NCBI RefSeq assembly: GCF_014637175.1
Contig: NZ_BMEV01000031.1
Span: 1-38,082, forward strand
Reading direction: 5' to 3'
Length of the DNA: 38,082 nucleotides
Source of the DNA: Compostibacillus humi
GTDB lineage: Bacteria > Bacillota > Bacilli > Bacillales > Amphibacillaceae
Position numbers and translations under genes: made by a program. Shown here in pieces: positions 23,443 through 32,326 of this stretch. The notes under the pieces are model-generated. The model ran no database searches, was not told the DNA's origin, and saw only the letters and a list, made by a program, of their open reading frames with translations. How positions within the stretch are numbered: the first letter of the stretch is position 1; the number at the start of each line of letters is the position of its first letter.

Positions 23443-24651
23443 TTATTTCCCGACTAAGTAGTTGACATCTTTCGTATATACATTAGCCGCATTCCAAATT
23501 AAAAATTCATCGATTCCATGCTCGTATAGTGCTTTAATTTGCGCTTCCACCTCTTCCTTTCCGTATTGGGTAACCGGTCCGTCATAAATCCACGGTGCCT
23601 CAAAATCTTGAATCCATGGACGGGAAACCGGCGGATTTTCCAGCTGCCCCAATACGCTGTTTTCCACTTTGGCGTATTCAGATACGAGACGGTACGGTTC
23701 TTTATCCGGTATTTCGATGCCAAAATAATGGTTTGACCAATGGCTCGGATAAATCATGGAGGAGATAACGTCGACTTGCTCTGCAATTCTTTTAAAATTT
23801 TGTCCGATTCCCGGTGTTTCTTCAATGGTGGCTGCATATCCAAAAATGTCTACGGAAACATCGACATCATAAACGGCCAGCTCCTCTTTCGCATACTGGA
23901 CAAAATCAGTGACGGCTTCCACCCTCTTTTTCACATCGTTCAATTCCACATTGGCATAGTCTCCCAGCGTATAGTCCAATCGCTCGGCTCTCGTTTCAAA
24001 TCCTTCCGGAAAGCGGACATAATCAAACTGAATTTCCTGGAAACCCATTTCTGCAGCAAGTTTTGCGATTTCCACATTATATTCCCATACTGCTTTTTCG
24101 AAAGGATTGACGAAAGCTTCTCCCCGATTGTTCGTCCACACTTTTCCGTTCTCCGTAAAAGAATATTCCGGCCGCTGTTTGGCCAATACCGTATCTTTAA
24201 AGACGACAATCCGGGCAATCGGATAAATATCCTTTTCTTCCAGCGTCCCCATTAATTTTTGCGGATCCTGAATGTAATTTTTGGAAATTTCCCCAAATGA
24301 CGAGCCTTTCTCCGGCTCAAAAGTTAAATAGCCGAAATCATCCTTGATGTCAATAACCATTGCATTTAAATCTGTACTTTCAACTAAATCGACCAGCTGA
24401 CTGAAATTGCTTGAGCCTGCCGACTGGCCAGTCACGTAAATCCCGCGTACCGCATCAGGATATTCAAACGTATACGGGGATACGAAGGCAAATCGTTTCA
24501 TCCTCTCCTTTGTATCCAAAAGCTGGATATTCGTCTCTCTTTCCTTATGAAATTCAATTTGCAGTGATTCTTCTGCGGCACCTGTTAAAGGTATAAAGAT
24601 GGCAATAAGGAGAATCACAATGGGGGGTATCAATAGATGGTACATTCTCAT
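23443..24651 (-). CDS. Exported putative glycoside hydrolase (DUF4015 / GH-like TIM barrel)
   Basis: A 402-residue protein with an N-terminal signal segment (about 4-25, IPPIVILLIAIFIPLTG). The rest matches the DUF4015 putative glycosyl hydrolase family: VRGIYVTGQSAG, LNAMVIDIKDDFGYL, YPIARIVVFKDTVLA, EIQFDYVRFP and VDVSVDIFGYA follow one another as barrel strands, with DYVRFP the most typical element. No lipobox is evident, so it is probably secreted or membrane-tethered by the uncleaved signal. The substrate is unknown; polysaccharide or peptidoglycan-related sugars are possible. It stands alone between spx and cydA on the minus strand. Confidence 0.85.
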   Translation of the reverse strand: MRMYHLLIPPIVILLIAIFIPLTGAAEESLQIEFHKERETNIQLLDTKERMKRFAFVSPYTFEYPDAVRGIYVTGQSAGSSNFSQLVDLVESTDLNAMVIDIKDDFGYLTFEPEKGSSFGEISKNYIQDPQKLMGTLEEKDIYPIARIVVFKDTVLAKQRPEYSFTENGKVWTNNRGEAFVNPFEKAVWEYNVEIAKLAAEMGFQEIQFDYVRFPEGFETRAERLDYTLGDYANVELNDVKKRVEAVTDFVQYAKEELAVYDVDVSVDIFGYAATIEETPGIGQNFKRIAEQVDVISSMIYPSHWSNHYFGIEIPDKEPYRLVSEYAKVENSVLGQLENPPVSRPWIQDFEAPWIYDGPVTQYGKEEVEAQIKALYEHGIDEFLIWNAANVYTKDVNYLVGK

Positions 24652-25131
24652 AAGCTATCAATCTCCTAAACTATTCCTTCATTAAGTATAACGTAAAAAC
24701 GGGAACAATGTGATATTGAATGTGATGGAATGAATTTCCACATTTAATTAAATCGGAGAACTATTCAAGAGATATAAACTTAAATTCGTACTTGATTCTG
24801 ATATGAAGGATGTGCTTAAAACGGGTAAAATTTTTCTACATAAACTTGGAAAGAATCGTTATTTTACGTATGTGATATTAAAAATGTCTAATTCGGGGAA
24901 TGAATAACAACGAAATGTTTTGGAATTAGCTTGTCTTTCATCGTTTTCGAGCTGCTCCAAATCTTGATCCTGCTCTCATGTATAGATTTTGCGAATCGGA
25001 ATCCATTACCCGCTGCAACTTCTGGCCCTTTTTACAAATCCTGGTTTCACCTGTGCCAGAAACTGCCAATGCAATTCTCAGATTTCTATGTTTTGTCACA
25101 TGTTGCGGAAATTCCGTCAGCTGTTTTCGAC
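24652..25131. other. Intergenic region upstream of cydA
   Basis: About 480 bases without a supported gene. An open segment at about 24764-24906 (LDSDMKDVLKTGKIFLHKLG) lacks a start codon and could be a relic; I do not recognise it. No clear Rex box was found here, unlike at cydDC. Confidence 0.35.
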
Positions 25132-25175
25132 TATAATGGAATTACATAGGTTTACACTATGGAGATAGTGCAAAC
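25132..25175 (+). promoter_or_regulatory. cydA promoter -10 and adjoining inverted repeat
   Basis: TATAAT at 25132-25137 with no good -35, suggesting an activator-dependent promoter. Just downstream, GTTTACACTAT (25150-25160) and ATAGTGCAAAC (25165-25175) form an inverted repeat with one mismatch around GGAG. It lies at about +6 to +31 and could be an operator or a 5' stabilising hairpin. Confidence 0.45.
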
Positions 25176-25235
25176 ACCTTTCAACAGCAGCTTACATGCT
25201 CAGAAAAGCACAAATTTAAAAGGAGGTTAAAAAAA

Positions 25236-26576
25236 ATGCTTTTGGAAGATCCGGTATTTGCGAGCCGATTTTTAACGTTGCTTACCCTCTCCTTCCACAT
25301 TATTTACGCAACGATTGGGGTAGGAGTACCTTTAATGATTATGATTGCCCAGTGGATCGGCATCCGGAAAAATGATGAACATTATATTTTGATGGCGAGA
25401 CGGTGGGCAAGGGGCTTTGTTGTTACCGTTGCTGTCGGTGTCGTTACAGGGACGGCAATTGGACTTCAGCTTTCCCTCCTATGGCCGAGATTTATGGAAT
25501 TAGCTGGCCAAATTATCGCCCTGCCGTTATTTATGGAAGTGTTCGCCTTTTTCTTTGAAGCCATCTTTTTAGGTATTTACCTTTATACTTGGGATCGTTT
25601 TGAAGATCAGCGAAAACATTTGCTTCTTTTAATTCCGGTGGCATTAGGCGCTGGCATGTCCGCCTTTTTCATTACCGTCGTCAATTCCTTTATGAATACA
25701 CCCCACGGTTTTGACATTGTCGATGGACAGCTTACAAACGCCAACCCGATTCTTGCCATGTTCAATCCGGCCATGCCGACAAAGGTTGCCCATGTGCTTG
25801 CCACGGCTTATATGACTGTTGCCTTTATGCTTGCAGCTATTGCCGCATTTAAACTTCTGAAAGGATCTGGCCATGTTTACCATAAAAAGGCATTAAACAT
25901 GACAATGAAAATCGGTCTGATTTTTGCTATTGCAGCAGCAATTATCGGTGACTTTTCCGGGAAATTTCTGGCAGTGTATCAGCCGGAAAAATTGGCTGCA
26001 GCTGAATGGCATTTTGAAACAGAAGAAGGGGCACCCCTTCTGTTATACGGATTACTCGGAGATGACAACGAAGTGAAAGGCGCATTAAAAATCCCATACG
26101 CCTTAAGCATTCTCGCCTTTGGACATCCGATGTCCGAAGTGATTGGTTTAGAGGAATTTCCGGAAGAAGAAACACCGCCTCTTGCTGTTCACTATTTCTT
26201 CGACCTGATGGTTACCATTGGCGTGTTTATGATTTTCTTAGCCCTCGTTTATTGGATTGGAACGAGATGGAACTGGGAATTCGTTAAAGCAAAATGGTAC
26301 CGCTGGCTCATCGTTTTGGGCGGCCCGCTATCTTTTCTCGCCATTGAAGCCGGATGGTGGATGGCAGAAGTAGGAAGGCAGCCATGGATTCTCCGCGGCA
26401 TCATGACCGTGGAGGAAGCAGCGACAACGAGTGACTATGTCGGCTTAATGTCCATTTTGTTTGTCGTTCTATATATTGTATTAGGAATCGGCACGATTGT
26501 CGTTCTTCGCAGGCTGTTCAAAAATAACCCGGTAGAAAAAGAACTGGCCAATGCAAAAGGCGGTGACAAAGCATGA
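25236..26576 (+). CDS. cydA: Cytochrome bd-type quinol oxidase subunit I
   Basis: A 446-residue membrane protein, the heme-bearing subunit of a bd oxidase that reduces O2 with quinol. Heme ligands and key residues known from the Geobacillus enzyme fall at the same positions: His21, Glu101, Glu108, His186, Lys252, Glu257 and Met325. The quinol loop is of the short type. This matches the YthA/Geobacillus branch more than B. subtilis CydA (468 residues). AAAAGGAGGT lies before the ATG. cydB overlaps its stop by four bases and cydS follows, giving a complete three-subunit operon. Confidence 0.95.
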   Translation: MLLEDPVFASRFLTLLTLSFHIIYATIGVGVPLMIMIAQWIGIRKNDEHYILMARRWARGFVVTVAVGVVTGTAIGLQLSLLWPRFMELAGQIIALPLFMEVFAFFFEAIFLGIYLYTWDRFEDQRKHLLLLIPVALGAGMSAFFITVVNSFMNTPHGFDIVDGQLTNANPILAMFNPAMPTKVAHVLATAYMTVAFMLAAIAAFKLLKGSGHVYHKKALNMTMKIGLIFAIAAAIIGDFSGKFLAVYQPEKLAAAEWHFETEEGAPLLLYGLLGDDNEVKGALKIPYALSILAFGHPMSEVIGLEEFPEEETPPLAVHYFFDLMVTIGVFMIFLALVYWIGTRWNWEFVKAKWYRWLIVLGGPLSFLAIEAGWWMAEVGRQPWILRGIMTVEEAATTSDYVGLMSILFVVLYIVLGIGTIVVLRRLFKNNPVEKELANAKGGDKA

Positions 26577-27595
26577 CATTAGAGATTCTCGGAATAACGG
26601 TGTTGTGGACCTTTCTCTTCGGCTATGTCATTGTCGGTTCCATTGACTATGGCGCAGGATTTTTCAATGCCTATAGCATTATGACAAAAAAGGAACATGT
26701 ATTGTCAAATATCATTCAACGGTATCTCTCTCCTGTTTGGGAAGTGACCAACGTCTTTTTCGTCTTCTTTTTCGTCGGGGTCGTCGGTTTCTTTCCGCAG
26801 ACCGCATACTATTTTGGAACCATTTTTCTTATACCAGGCAGCATTGCACTCCTGTTGCTCGCTGTCCGCGGTTCCTACTATGCCTTTGAAACGTATGTAA
26901 GCAGGGGGCATAAAGGGTATGCCTTTATGTACGGTTTATCGGGATTATTGATTCCTGCTTCCCTTTCGATTGTATTGACGATATCAGAAGGCGGCTTTGT
27001 CCACATTGAGGATGGAAACCCGGTTCTCGATTATTGGGCATTGTTCACCAGTCCGTTATCCTGGTCCATCGTCGTGTTAAGCATCGTTGCCGTTCTTTAC
27101 ATCTCGGCGGTTTTCCTCACCTGGTACGCAAATAAAACGGGGGACCGGGACGCAACGGAGCTGATGCGGAAATATGCGCTCTTTTGGGCGGGTCCGCTGA
27201 TCATTACTGCTGGCGGAATTATCTATGAATTGCGCTTTCACAATCCTGCCCACTACGAGCAGCTTCTCGGTTTATGGTGGATGTTTGCCCTTTCCTTCAT
27301 CCTTTGGCTGGCAACGGTATGGTTCTTATGGAAACGGACAAATTATGCTGCTGCCGTATGGCTGTTAGTCGGCCAATTCGCCTTTGCGTTTTACGGTTAC
27401 GGAATTTCCCATTTTCCTTACTTGCTTTATCCGGTATTAACCGTACATGAAGGGTTTACAAATAAAGCAATGGCAATTTCTCTCGTTATTGTGTTTATTC
27501 TTGGTCTTGCACTGCTGATTCCTTCCCTATATTTATTGCTAAAATTATTCCTCTTCGATAAAACGTATCTGAAAGGAAAGAATAAGAAGGAGTGA
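26573..27595 (+). CDS. cydB: Cytochrome bd-type quinol oxidase subunit II
   Basis: A 340-residue protein with about eight or nine membrane helices. The opening LWTFLFGYVIVGSIDYGAGFFN, with the Tyr-Gly-Ala-Gly-Phe motif, and WEVTNVFFVFFFVGVVGFFP are typical of CydB. It carries no heme but is required for assembly and supports the oxygen-reducing subunit. Its ATG overlaps the cydA stop codon (ATGA), and cydS starts 6 bases after its stop, so the three are co-translated. The basic tail LKGKNKKE faces the cytosol. Confidence 0.94.
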   Translation: MTLEILGITVLWTFLFGYVIVGSIDYGAGFFNAYSIMTKKEHVLSNIIQRYLSPVWEVTNVFFVFFFVGVVGFFPQTAYYFGTIFLIPGSIALLLLAVRGSYYAFETYVSRGHKGYAFMYGLSGLLIPASLSIVLTISEGGFVHIEDGNPVLDYWALFTSPLSWSIVVLSIVAVLYISAVFLTWYANKTGDRDATELMRKYALFWAGPLIITAGGIIYELRFHNPAHYEQLLGLWWMFALSFILWLATVWFLWKRTNYAAAVWLLVGQFAFAFYGYGISHFPYLLYPVLTVHEGFTNKAMAISLVIVFILGLALLIPSLYLLLKLFLFDKTYLKGKNKKE

Positions 27596-27601
27596 CCGAA
27601 A

Positions 27602-27703
27602 TTGCTCAATGATTTTCTTATGTTTATCGCTCCGTTTGTTGTGATTTTCGCTGCAATTCTGCTTGCTTTCCTCGCTGCTTTTCGGAGCGACAGCATATCT
27701 TAA
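27602..27703 (+). CDS. cydS: Cytochrome bd oxidase small subunit CydS
   Basis: A 33-codon frame from TTG at 27602 (MLNDFLMFIAPFVVIFA to SDSIS), one membrane helix over about residues 5-27. AAGGAG ends nine bases before the start. CydS is the single-helix third subunit found in the Geobacillus bd oxidase structure, 33 residues there also, where it covers the heme region of CydA. Position right after cydB and identical length support the call; sequence similarity is low, as expected of such peptides. It ends directly before the operon terminator. Confidence 0.82.
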   Translation: MLNDFLMFIAPFVVIFAAILLAFLAAFRSDSIS

Positions 27704-27705
27704 TT

Positions 27706-27740
27706 AAAAAATTCCCATGCCGTTACATGGGAATTTTTTT
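27706..27740 (+). terminator. Terminator shared by cydABS and cydDC
   Basis: AAATTCCCATG (27709-27719) and CATGGGAATTT (27726-27736) with T runs on both strands, located between the two convergent operons; bidirectional. Confidence 0.9.
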
Positions 27741-27769
27741 CTTTGTGGCAGGACATTTTCATTTGGAAA

Positions 27770-29488
27770 TTATCCATGATAAAATACACTTCTCTCAATT
27801 TGTTTCATATCGTAAAAATATCCTTTTTTCTCCATTAATTCCGTGTAAGTTCCCGTTTCAACGATTTTCCCCGCTTCCATGACAATAATCTGATCCATTT
27901 TTTCCAGTCCTGTAAGGCGGTGGGTAATCAGCAGCAGTGTATCCTCCTTCGCTGCTTCAAAAATTGCTCTATAGACAGCTTCCTCTGTCAGCGCATCCAT
28001 AGAGGAGGTCGGTTCATCCAAAAACCACATTGGAGCCTTTTTTAACAGAGCCCTGGCAATGGCCAGCCGCTGCTTCTCCCCTCCGGATAAATTCGCCCCT
28101 TTTTCCAGTACCCGATCCTGCAACTGAAAGTGATTGAGTTTTACCTTTGCCAATATTTCCTCCATTCTGGCATCTGTCAATCCATCCTTGGCAATCGCCA
28201 AATTGTCCCGTATCGTTCCATAAAAGAAATGATTTTCTTGCAAAACCACATTGGCGTTTTCCCAAATACTTTCTTGGGAATAATAGATTGCATCCTCTTC
28301 GTTGAAATACACCTTCCCCTTATAAACCGGAAATATTTGCAACATAAGTTGCATTAACGTTGACTTTCCTGAACCGCTCGGACCAACGATAGCAGTTTTA
28401 GACCCCGGAGGAAGTGCTAAGGAGACATTTGATAACGTCTTTCTTGTTTCTTCAGGAAATCTGAAGGATACATCTTCTATTCGAATAAAAGGAGATTTCT
28501 CCAGCTGCAGTCGGGCGTTTCCCCATTCCCTTGCTTTTTCTTCTGTGAAAATGCTGTTCAATCGAATTGCTGCTTGTCTATTGTCCTCAAGAAAACTCGG
28601 CAAAACCGCCATGCCCCTTGTATTCTCAAAAGCGGTTAAAGCAATAAGGACAAACATCGCAAGAAAAACCCCATCTAACTGATTGGTGGTGACGAAATAG
28701 GCACCAACAGCTAAGACCGCAAACGAAATAAGCAATGAAAAGAAAATATTTATCGATTCAGCAAATTGTTTGTGTATCCCTTCTCGTTCCCGCTCCGCTT
28801 CATACTTCTTGGCAGCTTCTTGGAGTTGCCCAGCTTTCTCCTCTATTCTCTGATAAATTTTTAAATCCCGAAAACCGTACAAAAATTCGGAAGCCTGTGT
28901 CGATATATCTCCCCGGCTTTTTCTAACACTATAGTCAATTTTTCGTTGTTTCCAACCGATGTATGCCGGTATTAGAAATGCGGCAAACAGAAATCCGGCA
29001 AGGATAATCATTGTTAACCAAAACGAGAAAAAGCTTGTAAAGAAAATCGTACTAATAAACACAAGCATCAATACGACGGGCGGATAACAGACACGAAGGA
29101 AAAAATGCTGCATCGTCTCGACATCGCCGACAATTCGAGCCAATAAATCCCCGCTCTGAAATTGGCGAAAAATTGCCGGAGTCCGTGCCTCAATTTTTTC
29201 GTAAATATGAACCCGCAATTGACTTAGCATCGTAAACGTTCCGCGATGGGAAAAATACCGTTCCCCATACCGGCTCAAGGCAGATATGATTCCTAACAGC
29301 TTCACCGATGCAACAAGAATCATCAGCGTATATAACGGCGGCTGCAATGCAGATTTAGAAATTAAATATCCGCTCAAGGAAAATAGTCCGATGGCGGTAA
29401 TCCCTGCTATAAAACCGCATAAAACGGAAAGAGCGATATCTTTTTTTTCCACAAACATTACTTTCATAATAGCGAATAAATCTTTCAT
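27770..29488 (-). CDS. cydC: Heterodimeric ABC transporter CydDC, CydC-type subunit
   Basis: A 572-residue ABC half-transporter. Six membrane segments lie in about 15-300; the ATPase domain has Walker A GPSGSGKST, signature LSGGEKQR, Walker B FLDEPTSSMD and the H-loop LLITHRL, so the site residues are intact. CydDC exports thiols (or moves heme, by later work) and is needed to assemble cytochrome bd. GGAGG precedes the ATG at 29488, and its first A is also the last base of the upstream stop codon. The pair is on the strand opposite cydABS, unlike the cydABCD order of B. subtilis. Names follow E. coli usage; B. subtilis swaps C and D. Confidence 0.9.
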   Translation of the reverse strand: MKDLFAIMKVMFVEKKDIALSVLCGFIAGITAIGLFSLSGYLISKSALQPPLYTLMILVASVKLLGIISALSRYGERYFSHRGTFTMLSQLRVHIYEKIEARTPAIFRQFQSGDLLARIVGDVETMQHFFLRVCYPPVVLMLVFISTIFFTSFFSFWLTMIILAGFLFAAFLIPAYIGWKQRKIDYSVRKSRGDISTQASEFLYGFRDLKIYQRIEEKAGQLQEAAKKYEAEREREGIHKQFAESINIFFSLLISFAVLAVGAYFVTTNQLDGVFLAMFVLIALTAFENTRGMAVLPSFLEDNRQAAIRLNSIFTEEKAREWGNARLQLEKSPFIRIEDVSFRFPEETRKTLSNVSLALPPGSKTAIVGPSGSGKSTLMQLMLQIFPVYKGKVYFNEEDAIYYSQESIWENANVVLQENHFFYGTIRDNLAIAKDGLTDARMEEILAKVKLNHFQLQDRVLEKGANLSGGEKQRLAIARALLKKAPMWFLDEPTSSMDALTEEAVYRAIFEAAKEDTLLLITHRLTGLEKMDQIIVMEAGKIVETGTYTELMEKKGYFYDMKQIERSVFYHG

Positions 29489-31218
29489 TATATTGCTCCT
29501 CCTTGCTGAACGGTTACCATTCGGCGATAGGATGTGTTGATATCCATTAATTCTTCATGGGTGCCGGATGCAATTATTTTGCCATTGTCTAAAAAGATAA
29601 TTTGATCAGCCTGCTGGATCGTATGGAGCCGATGGGCAACGGTAATTAATGTAGAGCGGGCAGCAAGTTCCTCGATAGAAGATTGCAAGAAACGTTCTGT
29701 TTGCAAATCCAAGCCGGTTGTCGGTTCATCAAAAAGAATAATGGAAGGCTGTTTCAAAAATGCACGGGCGATGGCGATACGCTGTTTTTCTCCGCCGGAA
29801 AGCCCTCTACCGCCTTCCCCGATGAAGGTGTCGTATCCGTTCGGGAGTGAGCCTGCTAATGCGGAAATGCCGGCTTTTTCTGCCGCCTCTATTACTTCCT
29901 CCTTTGTCACGGTTTGATTGCTTCCTAATGTAATGTTGTCATAAATCGTTCCTGCAAATAGGTACGGCTCTTGGGAAATATAGCTCAGTTGATTAAACCA
30001 GGATGATTCACTGTATTTGGAACGCAGTTTACCGTTGACCGCCACTTCTCCTTTTAACGGCGGGACGAGACCGGCAATAAGATGCAGCAAAGTAGTTTTC
30101 CCTGATCCTGTTGCACCGACAATTGCCACCTTTTCCAGCGGGCGGATTTTCATATTTATATTTGATAACGCAAATTCTTCATTACCTGGATAGCGAAAGT
30201 GGACGTTCTTTAATTCGATGGCTGGCGGCTTCTCGCTAATGAATTTTTCCTGTCCCCATGTTACAGGCTGAACCGAATTCGCAAATTCCCCCTCCAGTTT
30301 TTTTGCCGCTGCCATACTTTCTTTTGCAGAATGAAAGGCACTTCCCAAATCTTTTAATTTTGTATAAAACTCTGGTGCCAACATTAACATCAGAAAACCG
30401 GTATAGAAAGACAAGTCCTGAAAAACGATCATTCGAAGAGCTACTTCCAATGCTACCAACCCGATGCTCAGCATGGAGACGAATTCCAGGACGAGAGAAT
30501 TTTGAAATGCAATTTTTAGCACTTCCATCGTCGCATTCCGGAATCCGATACTGCTAGTTCGGATCGCTTCCTTTTGCCTGGCTGATTGGCCGTACAACTT
30601 TAAAGTAGTCAGTCCTTGCAGCGTATCCAAAAACGCTCCGGAAAAACGAGACATCTCTTCCAGCTGTTCTTCCGTTTTATCCTTCGTTTTAAACCCTATG
30701 ACAATCATAAATATTGGGATAAAAGGTGCAGTAATTATAATAATGATGCCTGTAGCAACATGTTCGGAAAAAATAACGAGGAGAATAATAATCGGAATAA
30801 TCAACGATTGGAAGACTTGGGGAATATACCTGCTAAAATAACTGTCCACTTCATCCACGACGTCTACCAGTGCACTTATCTTTTGCCCGGTCTGGCCTTG
30901 AATGGTCCTTTGAACTGGATTCAAAGAATATTGACGAACAATTGCATCACGCAGTTCTCGCTTTACTTTAGCAGCCATCTTCAGTCCTGTTTTTCCGCTT
31001 TGGTACTGAAAAATCGTTCTAGCAAAAATAGCAGCAAAGAGGCCGATTAGAAGGTTGACAATTTCCGAAAAGGCGGTACCTTGAATAAAAATGCGGTCAA
31101 TTATCGCAACGAGCAAATAAGCTTGGCTGACGATTGCAACCCCGCTTAATACTGCATAAAGTGCGAGGAAAACCATTTTTTTCTGTTCTTTTTTCGCTAA
31201 AGCTTTCAAATCGGCCAT
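29488..31218 (-). CDS. cydD: Heterodimeric ABC transporter CydDC, CydD-type subunit
   Basis: A 576-residue half-transporter, first gene of the minus-strand pair. The membrane domain has the CydD-typical AKVKRELRDAIVRQY and FSRYIPQVFQSLIIPI stretches and the LQGLTTLKLYG segment. The ATPase domain has GATGSGKTT, LSGGEKQR and ILFDEPTTGLD with an intact AHRL switch. The ATG at 31218 is chosen, since CAGGAGG lies just upstream; the frame extends 53 codons further but across the promoter and a Rex-like operator. It overlaps cydC by one base. Expression is probably derepressed at high NADH/NAD+, as in Rex-controlled cyd genes of other Gram-positives. Confidence 0.91.
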   Translation of the reverse strand: MADLKALAKKEQKKMVFLALYAVLSGVAIVSQAYLLVAIIDRIFIQGTAFSEIVNLLIGLFAAIFARTIFQYQSGKTGLKMAAKVKRELRDAIVRQYSLNPVQRTIQGQTGQKISALVDVVDEVDSYFSRYIPQVFQSLIIPIIILLVIFSEHVATGIIIIITAPFIPIFMIVIGFKTKDKTEEQLEEMSRFSGAFLDTLQGLTTLKLYGQSARQKEAIRTSSIGFRNATMEVLKIAFQNSLVLEFVSMLSIGLVALEVALRMIVFQDLSFYTGFLMLMLAPEFYTKLKDLGSAFHSAKESMAAAKKLEGEFANSVQPVTWGQEKFISEKPPAIELKNVHFRYPGNEEFALSNINMKIRPLEKVAIVGATGSGKTTLLHLIAGLVPPLKGEVAVNGKLRSKYSESSWFNQLSYISQEPYLFAGTIYDNITLGSNQTVTKEEVIEAAEKAGISALAGSLPNGYDTFIGEGGRGLSGGEKQRIAIARAFLKQPSIILFDEPTTGLDLQTERFLQSSIEELAARSTLITVAHRLHTIQQADQIIFLDNGKIIASGTHEELMDINTSYRRMVTVQQGGAI

Positions 31219-31238
31219 CCTTATATCCTCCTGAAATA

Positions 31239-31256
31239 TAGTGAACTCTTTCACAA
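31239..31256 (-). promoter_or_regulatory. Rex-like operator of cydDC
   Basis: Minus strand TTGTGAAAGAGTTCACTA (31256-31239) matches the Rex consensus TTGTGAAnnnnTTCACAA at all but two fixed positions. It starts two bases after the -10 hexamer, over the transcription start, a position that would block initiation. Confidence 0.8.
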
Positions 31257-31257
31257 A

Positions 31258-31287
31258 ATTATACCGAATAAAAGAAATGCTTGTAAA
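31258..31287 (-). promoter_or_regulatory. Sigma-A promoter of cydDC
   Basis: Minus strand TTACAA (31286-31281), 17-base spacer and TATAAT (31263-31258); TTTACA with 18 bases is an equal alternative. Confidence 0.75.
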
Positions 31288-31349
31288 ACATTTGCCTTCC
31301 ATATTCTCCATTGTTTTTATTATAATAAATGCAAAAAAGGATGTGAAAA

Positions 31350-32256
31350 ATGCTCTGTAAACCGCGAATAAAGTCAAAGGAACTCCTTATTTTCGAATCC
31401 CTCAACAGCCGGATGAATTTTAAGGAAAAATTTGTACAGCATTATACTAACTTGAAAAAGGGATATGAAGGTGAAGTTTTGTTTGATTCCTACATCGAAA
31501 AACTTCAATGCGATTGCCTTATCCTGCATGATTTATTATTGGAAGAACAATACGGTTTTTCAAATTGATACTTTAATGATTTCCCAGGACAGGATATATT
31601 TTTATGAAGTGAAAAATTATGAAGGAAACTATTTTTATGAATCCGGAAAACTTTTTAAAAAACCAAATTTAGAAATAATGGACCCGCTAATCCAACTAAA
31701 AAGAAGCGAATCTTTGCTTCGGCAACTCATTCATAGCCTCGATATTCATCTCCAGATTGAACCTTTCATTGTTTTTGTCAACCCGGCTTTCACCCTTTAT
31801 CAGGCACCCGATAACAAATCGCTTATCTTCCCTACACAAATTAAAAATCATATACACCGCTTAAATACTGCCCCATCTAAAATTGAGGAGAGACATAGAA
31901 AGCTTGCAAAACGTCTGCTTTCCATGCATATCTCCGATTCTCCGGAGAACAAACTTCCAAATTATCATTACGATAAATTGCAAAAGGGATTAATTTGTCC
32001 AAATTGCCGAGCATTCATTGAAACAATTGGAAAAAGAAAGTATGTTTGCACATTATGCAATCACGAAGATTTACTTGATAACGCTGTTTTAGACAGTATT
32101 AAGGAATTCAGCATATTGTTTCCCGATGAGAAAATTACTACGAAAATTATATATGACTGGTGCCGTATTGTTCCTGAAAGAAGAATCCGTAATATTTTGC
32201 TCAAGCATTTCACCAAAGTCGGACACCATCGCTGGTCCTACTATATTTATAAATAA
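31350..32256 (+). pseudogene. NERD-domain protein with a frameshift
   Basis: Two overlapping frames give one protein. Frame one (31350-31568) carries KGYEGEVLFDSYIEKLQ and ILHDLLLE; frame two (from about 31548 to 32256) continues NNTVFQIDTLMISQDRIYFYEVKNYEG, the core of the NERD nuclease-related fold with its QIDTL and EVK residues, then a CPNC...CTLC zinc-ribbon and a helical C-terminus. Related Bacillus NERD proteins of about 300 residues are single frames. One extra base (or two missing) near 31546 explains the break. ATG at 31350 follows AAAGGATG. It may be an inactivated gene or a sequencing error; the protein's function is unknown. Confidence 0.75.
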
Positions 32257-32275
32257 CGATACCCCCTGTTTCGTT

Positions 32276-32320
32276 GAAATCAGCTAGGGAATCTATTTCT
32301 CGGCTGATTTTTTTCTTTTT
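32276..32320 (+). terminator. Terminator-like hairpin after the NERD gene
   Basis: AAATCAGC (32277-32284) pairs with GCTGATTT (32303-32310), followed by TTTTTC and further T. It also looks like a degenerate first unit of the 52-bp repeat array that follows, since it starts 51 bases before it. Confidence 0.7.
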
Positions 32321-32326
32321 TCTTCT

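Noticed and set aside
24652-25235. Rex box upstream of cydA
   Set aside because: Only TTTGTCACATG-like strings occur; no TTGTGAA...TTCACAA arrangement was found.
31219-31377. N-terminal extension of CydD
   Set aside because: The 53 extra codons run across the promoter and Rex-like operator, and the ATG at 31218 has the ribosome-binding site and the family start.
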